In this document: positions 31,189-38,513 of the stretch, in pieces
How positions within the stretch are numbered: position 1 is the stretch's first letter
Layout: each line of letters begins with the position of its first letter
NCBI GenBank assembly: GCA_015067785.1
Contig: SVLR01000017.1
Coordinates: forward strand, 1-49,591
Reading direction: 5' to 3'
From: Oscillospiraceae bacterium
GTDB taxonomy: Bacteria > Bacillota > Clostridia > Oscillospirales > Oscillospiraceae
DNA length: 49,591 bases
Position numbers and translations under genes: made by a program
Notes under the pieces: generated by a model
What the model saw: the letters and a program-made list of their open reading frames with translations, nothing else
Told to the model about the DNA's origin: nothing
The model's database searches: none

Positions 31189-31872
31189 ATGACCGCTACC
31201 ATTTTGCTGATCGAAGACGATCGGAATATCTCCGAGCTTTTGGAACTTTACCTGAAAAAAGAAGGCTACGCCGTCAACACCGCCTTTGACGGTCGGCAGG
31301 GCTTGGAAATGTTCCACACCCTGAAGCCTGACCTGATTTTACTGGATGTGATGATGCCGGTCATGAACGGCTGGGATACCTGCCGCGCCATCCGGGCGGA
31401 AAGCCAAGTGCCTATCATTATGCTCACCGCCAAGAGTGAGACCGACGATAAGGTCATGGGACTCAAGGCCGGTGCCGACGATTACATCACAAAGCCATTC
31501 GAAATGAAGGAGGTCCTTGCACGAATCGAGGCGATCCTCCGCCGTACCGTTACCGTCCGCCCAGTCAATGCCAACCGTCTGGTTTTTGACCGCTTAGTGA
31601 TCGATATGGATGCCTTCGAGCTGATTATTGACGGCAAAAAGGTAGACGCCCCGCCAAAGGAAATGGAGCTTCTGCACTACTTGGCTTCTACCCCCAATCG
31701 TGTCTATACACGCAATCAGCTTTTGGACGAGGTTTGGGGCTTTGATTATTTTGGCGATTCCCGAACGGTAGATGTTCATGTCAAGCGCCTCCGCGAAAAG
31801 CTGGAAAATGTCTCCGAAAAATGGTCTCTGAAGACTGTTTGGGGCGTTGGCTACAAATTTGAGGTTTTATAA
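31189..31872 (+). CDS. OmpR/PhoB-family response regulator
   Basis: Receiver domain (residues 1-120) with ILLIEDD acidic pocket, phospho-acceptor Asp53 (LILLDVMMP), LTAKSE (Thr) and DDYITKPF (Lys). Winged-helix DNA-binding domain follows (residues ~135-225; PPKEMELLHYLASTPNRVYTRNQLLDEVWGFDYFGDSRTVDVHVKRLREKL). The length of 227 aa is standard. The ATG at 31189 follows AGGAGG; in-frame sequence upstream crosses the promoter. Two bases separate it from the kinase gene, its likely partner. Confidence 0.93.
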   Translation: MTATILLIEDDRNISELLELYLKKEGYAVNTAFDGRQGLEMFHTLKPDLILLDVMMPVMNGWDTCRAIRAESQVPIIMLTAKSETDDKVMGLKAGADDYITKPFEMKEVLARIEAILRRTVTVRPVNANRLVFDRLVIDMDAFELIIDGKKVDAPPKEMELLHYLASTPNRVYTRNQLLDEVWGFDYFGDSRTVDVHVKRLREKLENVSEKWSLKTVWGVGYKFEVL

Positions 31873-31874
31873 CG

Positions 31875-33302
31875 ATGCGCAGCTATTTCAGCCGGATCTT
31901 TATTCCGGGTATGCTTTTGCTTCTGGCCACGCTGACCATCGTAGGCGCTTTTTTCCACATCATCGTCCGCAGCTACATGACCGAGACCACCCTCGCCGAG
32001 CTGAAGACCAACAGTCAAACCATCGCCCGGTTAGCGGCTGCCTATTTCGTAGAGGACGAGATGTCCGGTCACGATTTCCTTGTAAATATCAGCGTAGCTG
32101 CCAGCGTCTCCGGCACCGATGCGGTGATCTGTGATACCAAAGGCAGGCTGCTTCTTTGCTCCGACGCACCTATGGGCTGTGTCCATCAAGGCAGACAGGT
32201 ATCCGAGGCATTTGTTGAAAGAGTGCTTTTAACCGGCTCTGTAGCAGATACCGGTGTCCTTTCCGGTCTTTATGAAGTGCCCCGGTATGTGGTCTCTGTG
32301 CCGGTAACGGCCGACGATGGCAGACCGGTGGGTATCGTCATCTTATCTGCGCCTATTTCTGAAATTTCCCGGGTCTTTTCCCGTATCAGCGGCTTTTATA
32401 TTTATATTTCCGGTATTACCATCGTAGTGGCACTGATCGCTATGACCGTTTTAGCCCGAAAACAAAGCACACCGCTGAAGGAAATGGCAAATGCTGCTGT
32501 TGCCTTCGGTCATGGGGATCTGTCCGCCCGGATCCGGGTCAATAAGTACGACCCCTCAGAGGTGCAGGAGATGGCCATTGCCTTTAATAATATGGCGGTC
32601 TCTCTGGAAAAAATCGAAGCCCAGCGGACAGAATTTGTGGCAAATGTGTCCCACGAGCTGAAAACGCCTATGACCGTTATCGGAGGCTATGTAGACGGCA
32701 TTTTGGACGGTACCATTCCCCCGGAGAAGCAAGAATATTATATGCAGATCGTTTCCCAAGAGACCAAGCGGCTGAGCCGACTTGTGCGTAATATGCTGGA
32801 AATTTCCCGTATGCAGGCAAAAGAGGGCTTTGCGGAGGAGGAAAAGACCCGGTTTGACATTTGCGAATGCGCCGGTCAGGTTCTTGTATCCTTTGAACAG
32901 CAGATCGTACAGAAGGAGCTGGAGGTAGAGGTGCAATTCCCGGAGGATCCTCTCTACACAATGGCCAACCAGGATGCCATCACCCAGGTGCTCTATAATT
33001 TGGTGGACAATGCGGTAAAATTCTGCCGGCAGGGCGGACGGCTGCAGCTTACTGTCACGGATAAAGACGGAAAAATACACATTACGGTGTCCAACGACGG
33101 TCCCGAAATTCCTGCAGAGGAGCTTCCCTTTGTCTTTGAGCGGTTCCACAAGTTAGATAAGAGCCGCAACCGGAAGCAGGAGGGCTGGGGACTTGGTCTC
33201 TATATTGTCAAAACCCTTGTTTGCAGCCACGGAGAAGACATTTCCGTCACCAGCCGTGAGGGAAATACCGCCTTTACTTTTACATTACCTTCTGTGATTT
33301 GA
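31875..33302 (+). CDS. Membrane sensor histidine kinase
   Basis: 475 residues. The first helix is at ~10-31 and the second at ~173-194, enclosing an extracytoplasmic sensor of about 140 residues (CACHE/PAS-like in length). HAMP spans ~195-245, the HisKA domain carries phospho-acceptor His260 (FVANVSHELKTPM), and HATPase_c has NLVDNAVKFC (N box), FVFERFHKLDKSRN (F box) and GWGLGLYIV (G box). The G1 DxG motif reads SNDGPEI. It pairs with the upstream response regulator. The sensor contains Cys-Asp and GLYEVPRYVVSVPV segments but no known ligand motif. Confidence 0.93.
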   Translation: MRSYFSRIFIPGMLLLLATLTIVGAFFHIIVRSYMTETTLAELKTNSQTIARLAAAYFVEDEMSGHDFLVNISVAASVSGTDAVICDTKGRLLLCSDAPMGCVHQGRQVSEAFVERVLLTGSVADTGVLSGLYEVPRYVVSVPVTADDGRPVGIVILSAPISEISRVFSRISGFYIYISGITIVVALIAMTVLARKQSTPLKEMANAAVAFGHGDLSARIRVNKYDPSEVQEMAIAFNNMAVSLEKIEAQRTEFVANVSHELKTPMTVIGGYVDGILDGTIPPEKQEYYMQIVSQETKRLSRLVRNMLEISRMQAKEGFAEEEKTRFDICECAGQVLVSFEQQIVQKELEVEVQFPEDPLYTMANQDAITQVLYNLVDNAVKFCRQGGRLQLTVTDKDGKIHITVSNDGPEIPAEELPFVFERFHKLDKSRNRKQEGWGLGLYIVKTLVCSHGEDISVTSREGNTAFTFTLPSVI

Positions 33303-33310
33303 GGTATTTT

Positions 33311-33856
33311 ATGAAGCACAGAGACGAACACCATTTCGTAAATGAATATCGCACCGGCGGTACTGCTTTTAACCCACGAAACGGCTTGTTTGCTGCCGGA
33401 GTTTTGGTACTGGCGGTGGTGACCGTCGTGCTCCTATCCGGTGCTATTTGGCTGCTGCAGGCAGAGCCGCTCAGTAACAAAAAATCCCTTGCGGTACTGG
33501 CGCTTGCAGAGGAGACGCGCGCTCCGGAGGATTCCCTCTATATGAAAGGCGAGGTGGTCACCTGTGCAGAAATCGGTTTTACCTGTCAGGGCATTTCCGT
33601 ATTCTGTCAGAAGCTGTATGCCTTGCCTATGGGCATTTATATCGTCCATGTAGATGCGGATTCCCCTGCCGCCAAACTGGGCATCCTGCCCGGTGACATT
33701 TTGGTTTGTGTCAATGATAAACCGCTCAATACCCCCACTGCCCTTCAGGAAGCTTTGGCACATTGTCCGGAAAACGGACAGGTTTCCTTGGGATTTTACC
33801 GAAAAGAAAAGACCTTTACCGTATCTTTTAGCCCCGGAGACGAAATATGGAAATGA
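33311..33856 (+). CDS. Membrane-anchored PDZ-domain protein
   Basis: A 181-residue protein. The cytoplasmic start ends in a membrane helix (GVLVLAVVTVVLLSGAIWLLQA, ~30-52), so the rest is outside. A PDZ fold follows at ~85-175: GIYIVHVDADSPAAKLGILPGDILVCVNDKPLNTPTALQEAL is the classic PDZ core. There is no protease domain. GAGGT precedes the ATG at 33311. It could be an adaptor in signal perception by the upstream kinase. Its end overlaps the thioesterase gene by 10 bp, so they are translationally coupled. Confidence 0.83.
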   Translation: MKHRDEHHFVNEYRTGGTAFNPRNGLFAAGVLVLAVVTVVLLSGAIWLLQAEPLSNKKSLAVLALAEETRAPEDSLYMKGEVVTCAEIGFTCQGISVFCQKLYALPMGIYIVHVDADSPAAKLGILPGDILVCVNDKPLNTPTALQEALAHCPENGQVSLGFYRKEKTFTVSFSPGDEIWK

Positions 33857-34593
33857 TTTACGAAAAAGAATATCAGCTTACGGATATGCAGACCGATGCC
33901 TTTGGTCGGGTAAAGCCATCTGCGCTTTTATCCTTTGCCCAGGACATTGCCGGCGCGCACGCCGCGAAGCTTTCCGGTAATTGGGAACAGCTTCAGGAAA
34001 AGCACCTTTTTTGGGCAGTTACCCGCCACTTTTTGGAGGTTTTTCGATTACCGAGGGTAGGGGAGACTATCCTCTTAAAGACTTGGCCTATGGTCACCAC
34101 AAGAGTTGCCTATCCCCGGGCTGTGGAGGGCTACAGCGCAGACGGCACAAGGCTTTTCCGGATGGTAAGCCTCTGGGTGCTGATGGATACGCAAAAACGG
34201 AGTCTGGTACTGCCCGGCAAGGGAGGCCTCCATATTGACGGCTGTAACCGGGGCTGCGAAGCACCGATCCCCAGCTCTTTAACACCGGGGCAGTACGAAA
34301 ACGCTGCCACGAGAAGCGTTCAGTATTCCGAACTGGATCGGAACCGCCATATGAATAATACCCGGTACTTAGACTGGGTGGATGACCTGCTGCCCCTTAC
34401 CTTCCATAAAACCCATCGCGTCCAAAGCTGCACCGTCTGCTATTTGCAGGAGCTGCTGCCGGAAAGCCGCTGCGATCTATCCTGGCAGATGGACGATGGC
34501 GGTCTTCTTCGACTGGAGGGAACGCGCTCCGATTCCACCGGTGAGAAACGGATCTTTGCCGCGCAGATACAGTTTACAGAGGATGTTCTGTAA
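33847..34593 (+). CDS. Acyl-ACP thioesterase (FAT family)
   Basis: Hydrolyses acyl-ACP to release fatty acids. Two hot-dog folds are visible in 248 aa: the first contains DMQTDAFGRVKPSALLSFAQDIAGAHAAKL and WAVTRHFLEVFRLP, and the second holds the catalytic-type motif DRNRHMNNTRYLDWVDD (Asn and His). FWAVT / VLMDTQKRS are also typical. It starts within the PDZ gene's end (GGAGA before the ATG). Fourth gene of an operon with a two-component system, so thioesterase expression is probably part of a membrane-lipid response. Confidence 0.88.
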   Translation: MEMIYEKEYQLTDMQTDAFGRVKPSALLSFAQDIAGAHAAKLSGNWEQLQEKHLFWAVTRHFLEVFRLPRVGETILLKTWPMVTTRVAYPRAVEGYSADGTRLFRMVSLWVLMDTQKRSLVLPGKGGLHIDGCNRGCEAPIPSSLTPGQYENAATRSVQYSELDRNRHMNNTRYLDWVDDLLPLTFHKTHRVQSCTVCYLQELLPESRCDLSWQMDDGGLLRLEGTRSDSTGEKRIFAAQIQFTEDVL

Positions 34594-34689
34594 ACCAAAT
34601 ATTACTTTTTCGAAAAAAGTACAATTTTGTCGAAAAACCCCTGTGCCCCGTTATCTCCTCGATTTATAAGGCTTTATCCCCCTTTTTCC

Positions 34690-34719
34690 TGTGGATAACT
34701 CTGTGGAAAATGTGGATAA
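34690..34719 (-). other. Second DnaA-box cluster
   Basis: On the minus strand there are two perfect TTATCCACA boxes (34690-34698 and 34711-34719) and one TTTTCCACA (34702-34710), at 12- and 9-bp spacing. An AT-rich stretch (34720-34800) adjoins. It lies in the 265-bp gap between the thioesterase and mtaB genes. Its orientation is opposite to the cluster at 15.5 kb. It may be part of a split origin, a DnaA-titration site, or a DnaA-regulated promoter region for mtaB. Confidence 0.6.
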
Positions 34720-34798
34720 CTTTCTAACAATTTTACAAATTTTCTGTCGAATTTTTAAGTTTATGTTAACGCAATTTTCCGCAATTTATAATTTGTAA

Positions 34799-34827
34799 TT
34801 GCGAATTGCTTTTCCTTTGTTTATAAT
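34799..34827 (+). promoter_or_regulatory. SigA promoter of mtaB
   Basis: TTGCGA (34799-34804), 17-bp spacer, TATAAT (34822-34827), 31 bp before the start. Confidence 0.65.
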
Positions 34828-34858
34828 AACACTATATTCTTTTTTGGCGGTATTTGCG

Positions 34859-36160
34859 ATGATCTTCGGTTTTTGCACCTTGGGCTGTAAAGTCAATCAA
34901 TATGAGACCCAGGCAATGGAGCAGCTCCTCACAAGTGAGGGGCATACCGTTGCGCCCTTTGGAGAAAAGTGCGATGTCTATATCATCAATACCTGCTCCG
35001 TGACTGCCGTAGCAGATAAAAAAAACCGAGCGATCATCCGCCGCTGCCGAAAGGCAAACCCTGACGCGATCATCGCTGTTTGTGGCTGCTATCCCCAGCG
35101 GGATGCGGATGCCGTTGCCGCACTGGGTGTGGATGTGATCGGCGGCAGCAATGACCGCGCCCAATTCCTGCAGAATATTATGGAATTTTATCGGGCGGAA
35201 AAGGCCATTTATCAGGTGGATAACGCCCTTTTTCGGCGCCATTTCGAGATTCTGCCTCCCGGTGGGCTGACCGGCCGCACCCGGGCAATGTTAAAGGTAC
35301 AGGACGGCTGTCAGAATTTCTGCACGTATTGCATCATCCCCTATACCCGGGGACCGATCCGCTCTGCCACGGTAGAATTGGCAGTAGAACAAGCCAAGGC
35401 ACTGCAGGAAAAGGGATATCAGGAACTGGTGATCACTGGCATCGAGATTGCCTCCTGGGGTCGGGACCTGCCGGGAAGACCCGGTCTTTCCGTTCTTTTG
35501 GAAGCGCTGTCCGCAGCTGTTCCCGGTATGCGGCTGCGTCTTGGCTCTTTGGAGCCCCGGATCATCACCGAGGAATTTTGCGAAAGGATCCAAAAGCTCC
35601 CCGGTCTTTGTCCCCATTTCCATCTTTCCATGCAGTCCGGCTGTGACAGCGTCCTTGCCCGGATGAAGCGGAAATACGATACAAACCGGTATTTAGAAAG
35701 CGTTCAGCTTCTATACAAGCATTTCCCCGGCTGCGCCATCACCACCGATATGATCGTGGCCTTTCCGGGGGAGACAGAGGAAGAATTTCAGGAAAGCCTC
35801 CGTTTTATCGAAAAATGCGGATTTGCAGATATGCATATTTTTCCTTACTCCCGCCGTCCCGGCACACCGGCAGACAAAATGCCCGGTCAGCACAGCAATG
35901 AAACCAAGGAAAACCGCAGCCGGAAAGCCATTGCCGTAGCGAAAAAAATGGCAAACGCCTATCGGGAGAATATGGCAGGTGGGCGGTATGAAGTGCTCTT
36001 TGAGGAGCCGGAGGACGGTTATTTTGTGGGGCACACGCCCAATTATGTAAAGATCTACGTGCAGACGGAAGGTTGCCTCCATAATCAAATTCTCTCCGTT
36101 CGGGTAACAAAAAGCTTCCGGGACGGTATGCTGGCGGTTTTGGAATATATCCCCTCCTGA
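34859..36160 (+). CDS. mtaB: tRNA t6A37 methylthiotransferase MtaB
   Basis: Radical SAM methylthiotransferase converting t6A37 to ms2t6A37 in tRNAs reading ANN codons. The N-terminal UPF0004 domain starts FGFCTLGCKVNQYETQAM and has INTCSVTAVADKK and AVCGCYPQR (three cluster Cys). The radical SAM core has QDGCQNFCTYCIIPYTRG (CxxxCxxC), with HLSMQSGCDSVLARMKRKY following, and a C-terminal TRAM-like region. CKVNQYET and the MKRKY motif separate MtaB from MiaB and RimO. The ATG at 34859 gives 433 aa; a longer frame would run through the promoter. The ribosome site is weak (GGCGG). Confidence 0.9.
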   Translation: MIFGFCTLGCKVNQYETQAMEQLLTSEGHTVAPFGEKCDVYIINTCSVTAVADKKNRAIIRRCRKANPDAIIAVCGCYPQRDADAVAALGVDVIGGSNDRAQFLQNIMEFYRAEKAIYQVDNALFRRHFEILPPGGLTGRTRAMLKVQDGCQNFCTYCIIPYTRGPIRSATVELAVEQAKALQEKGYQELVITGIEIASWGRDLPGRPGLSVLLEALSAAVPGMRLRLGSLEPRIITEEFCERIQKLPGLCPHFHLSMQSGCDSVLARMKRKYDTNRYLESVQLLYKHFPGCAITTDMIVAFPGETEEEFQESLRFIEKCGFADMHIFPYSRRPGTPADKMPGQHSNETKENRSRKAIAVAKKMANAYRENMAGGRYEVLFEEPEDGYFVGHTPNYVKIYVQTEGCLHNQILSVRVTKSFRDGMLAVLEYIPS

Positions 36161-36169
36161 AAATTTTTA

Positions 36170-36198
36170 ATGACAACACAGTCCTTTTGTGTTATACT
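36170..36198 (+). promoter_or_regulatory. SigA promoter of the DUF3810-rsmG unit
   Basis: ATGACA (36170-36175), 17-bp spacer, TATACT (36193-36198). AACACA ... TGTGTT inverted arms lie in the spacer region. Confidence 0.65.
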
Positions 36199-36239
36199 AT
36201 ATGGTACTGAACTATGACCCTTAAAAGGAGGTATGTCCT

Positions 36240-37352
36240 TTGAAATATTGGCGCGGTTTTTTAACTGCCGGCATCATCGGTGCCTGCACCTTGGCGCTGA
36301 CAGAGTTTGCCAAGTCCCACCCCACCCTTGTGGATATGATCTTCCCTTATATTTCCCGTATGATCTCCGGCAGTATGGCCGAGTGGAGCGCCGGCGTCAG
36401 CTTCTGTCTGTGGCAGGTATTTTTGGTGCTGTGCGTTCTGGTGGTCTGTACACTTTTGGTGCTGGCCATCGTTCTGCGCTGGAATTTTCTGCAGGTCACC
36501 GGCTGGATCACCGCTGCTGCCAGTGTGATTCTGTTCCTGCAATTCGGTGTTTTTGACATTAACCGCTACGCCGGTCCTCTGGCGGACGATATCCAAATGG
36601 CGGTTACCAATTATGACATTGCGGAACTGGAGGAAGCAGCGAAATACTTCTTAGAGGAAGCGAAAAAAGCCGACGATCTTCTCCCCGGCGAGGGAAAACC
36701 TTCTGCCCCCGGCTTTGAGTCCCTGGCAAGCAAAGCCCCCGACGGCTTCCATTCCTTAGTGTATGACCGGAAATTCTCCGTTTTCGCAAACAGCACCGTC
36801 CCGGTGAAGAAGCTGAGCTGGAGCGGCTACTATACCGGCATCGGCACCACCGGTGTAACTGTCACCCTGACCGGTGAGTCCGCCGTCAATCCCGAGGTCC
36901 CCGGTGTCCTGATGCCCTACGCGATGTGCCATGAGATGGCCCATCGGATCAGTATTTACGCTGACCGGGATGCCAACTTTGCCGCATTTTTGGCTTGTAC
37001 CCACAACTCCGACCCCTATTTTGTCTATTCCGGCTATCTCAACGCCTATCGGTACTGCCTGAAGGCGCTGCAGTCCTTCAACGCGGAAAATGCCCAGGCT
37101 GCCTGCCAACGGCTGACCGCTCAGGAGCGCGCCCACTTTGGCGCCGAGGTCCAGTCTATCGACAATTTCTACAAGGGCGCAGAGGATATTTACGATTTCC
37201 GCAACAATGTACAGCTTTTGGTCTCTTGGTATATTCAGGAGATCTACATGCCCAACCATGTGGAGCAGCCCGACGATGCCCCCTCCTTTGATCCGATGGA
37301 CGAGGAGCAGGTGGATCTGTCCGGTCTTCCCAATGCCCCGGGTGCCCGATGA
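36240..37352 (+). CDS. DUF3810-type membrane metallopeptidase-like protein
   Basis: 370 residues with three membrane helices in the first ~110, then a soluble part. The zinc-protease signature HEMAH (CHEMAHRISIYADRDANF) lies near residue 230, which matches DUF3810 proteins. The start is TTG at 36240: AAAAGGAGG lies eight bases upstream and no in-frame ATG gives the first helix (the frame starts KYWRGFLTAGIIGACTL). A peptidase role fits the motif but no substrate is known. The stop overlaps the rsmG start by four bases (ATGA). Confidence 0.8.
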   Translation: MKYWRGFLTAGIIGACTLALTEFAKSHPTLVDMIFPYISRMISGSMAEWSAGVSFCLWQVFLVLCVLVVCTLLVLAIVLRWNFLQVTGWITAAASVILFLQFGVFDINRYAGPLADDIQMAVTNYDIAELEEAAKYFLEEAKKADDLLPGEGKPSAPGFESLASKAPDGFHSLVYDRKFSVFANSTVPVKKLSWSGYYTGIGTTGVTVTLTGESAVNPEVPGVLMPYAMCHEMAHRISIYADRDANFAAFLACTHNSDPYFVYSGYLNAYRYCLKALQSFNAENAQAACQRLTAQERAHFGAEVQSIDNFYKGAEDIYDFRNNVQLLVSWYIQEIYMPNHVEQPDDAPSFDPMDEEQVDLSGLPNAPGAR

Positions 37353-38041
37353 GAGAAACACTGATCGCAGGATTACCTGCCTTAAAGCTCTCTGTCCCGG
37401 AGGACCGCATCGATCGGCTTACCGCCTTTGGCGAAGCTGTGATCCGCCAAAACGAGGTAATGAATCTCACCGCCATTACAGAACCCAAGCAGGTGGCAAA
37501 GCTTCATCTTTTGGATAGCCTCTCTCTTTTATCTCTGGAGAACCTCTCCGGGAAAAAGATGATCGACGTAGGCTGTGGCGCAGGATTTCCCGGTGTACCG
37601 GTAAAGATCGCCTGCCCGGAGGTAAAGCTGACGCTGCTGGACTCCTTGGGAAAGCGAATGAACTGGCTTTCAGAAGTACTGCCTGCCTTGTGTGTAGATG
37701 CCCAATGCGTCACCGCCCGGGCAGAAGAATTTGTCACTACCTGTCGGGAAAGCTACGACATTGCCACCAGCCGTGCCGTGGCAAGGCTCAATATTCTCTT
37801 GGAGCTGACGGTGCCTTATGTAAAGGTAGGCGGCAAGGTGCTGGCAATGAAGGGCTCTGCCGCAAGGGAAGAGCTGGAGGAAGCCAAAAGCGCCATCAAA
37901 AAGTTAGGTCTTACCTTGGAAAAGGTAGTAGATTTTCCGGTGGACGACGGTGTCCATACGGTACTGGTCTTCAAAAAGACCGCCCATACACCGCCCCAGT
38001 ACCCCCGCCGGTACGCCAAAATTAAACAATCACCACTATAA
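37349..38041 (+). CDS. rsmG: 16S rRNA (guanine527-N7)-methyltransferase
   Basis: Methylates G527 of 16S rRNA; loss gives low-level streptomycin resistance. The SAM-binding signature MIDVGCGAGFPGVPVKIACP is at ~72-92, preceded by NLTAITEPKQVAKLHLLDSL and followed by LLDSLGKRMNWL and ATSRAVARL. 230 aa, within the family range. ATGA overlap with the upstream gene gives translational coupling. In Bacillus rsmG (gidB) lies next to parAB at the origin; here it is 15 kb away. Confidence 0.93.
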   Translation: MRETLIAGLPALKLSVPEDRIDRLTAFGEAVIRQNEVMNLTAITEPKQVAKLHLLDSLSLLSLENLSGKKMIDVGCGAGFPGVPVKIACPEVKLTLLDSLGKRMNWLSEVLPALCVDAQCVTARAEEFVTTCRESYDIATSRAVARLNILLELTVPYVKVGGKVLAMKGSAAREELEEAKSAIKKLGLTLEKVVDFPVDDGVHTVLVFKKTAHTPPQYPRRYAKIKQSPL

Positions 38042-38070
38042 AAAGACGGCACTTTTCGTGCCGTCTTTTT
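38040..38070. terminator. Terminator after rsmG
   Basis: AAAAAGACGGCAC-TTTTC-GTGCCGTCTTTTT directly at the rsmG stop. Confidence 0.9.
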
Positions 38071-38071
38071 A

Positions 38072-38352
38072 AATTGAGAATTGACAATTACGCGCCATCG
38101 TTAGAAATCGTAGGGGCGAGCATCGCTCGTCCGTGCCGCAGAAGTAAAATATTACAAACCCGTAACCTTTTCGGACGACCAATGGTCGACCCTATCCCTG
38201 CTTACCATAACGCGCCGTAGGGAACGGATTTATCCGTTCCCTTTGTGGAATGCATAAATGCATTCCCTACACCCGTATTCGACGGTGCATATTACAATCC
38301 GTCCGCTTGCGGACACCGCAATTGTCAATTGTCAATTTTCAATTATCCATTG
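38072..38352. repeat. Composite repeat island (nested families)
   Basis: Framed by inverted TTGACAATT-type units (TTGAGAATTGACAATTACG at 38073 and CAATTGTCAATTGTCAATTT at 38320). Inside are GTAGGGGCGAGCATCGCTCG (38110), CGACCAATGGTCGACCCTA (38174), GTAGGGAACGGATTTATCCG (38217), GGAATGCATAAATGCATTCC plus CTAC (38247-38271), and GTCCGCTTGCGGAC (38301). It looks like repeats inserted in repeats. No gene is present. Confidence 0.7.
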
Positions 38353-38372
38353 TTTTAAGTGTAAAATTATAG

Positions 38373-38401
38373 TAGACAATTCCATTTTTATGTGATATGA
38401 T
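38373..38401 (+). promoter_or_regulatory. SigA promoter of pckA
   Basis: TAGACA (38373-38378), 17-bp spacer, TATGAT (38396-38401). The leader is about 105 nt long. Confidence 0.7.
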
Positions 38402-38419
38402 GTATGTGGTGGAGGATGG

Positions 38420-38445
38420 AGCAAATTTGATTTTGCTGTTTTTTT
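38420..38445 (+). terminator. Terminator-like hairpin in the pckA leader
   Basis: AGCAAA-6-TTTGCT followed by G and seven T residues, between the promoter and the ribosome site (AGGAGG at about 38501). The stem is short (6 bp), so it may be an attenuator or only a pause site. Confidence 0.45.
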
Positions 38446-38513
38446 CTGCCGAAAAACGTCAAAATTAGGGGCGAAAACATCACTTTTCGCAACCCGTTAT
38501 AGGAGGAACATAT

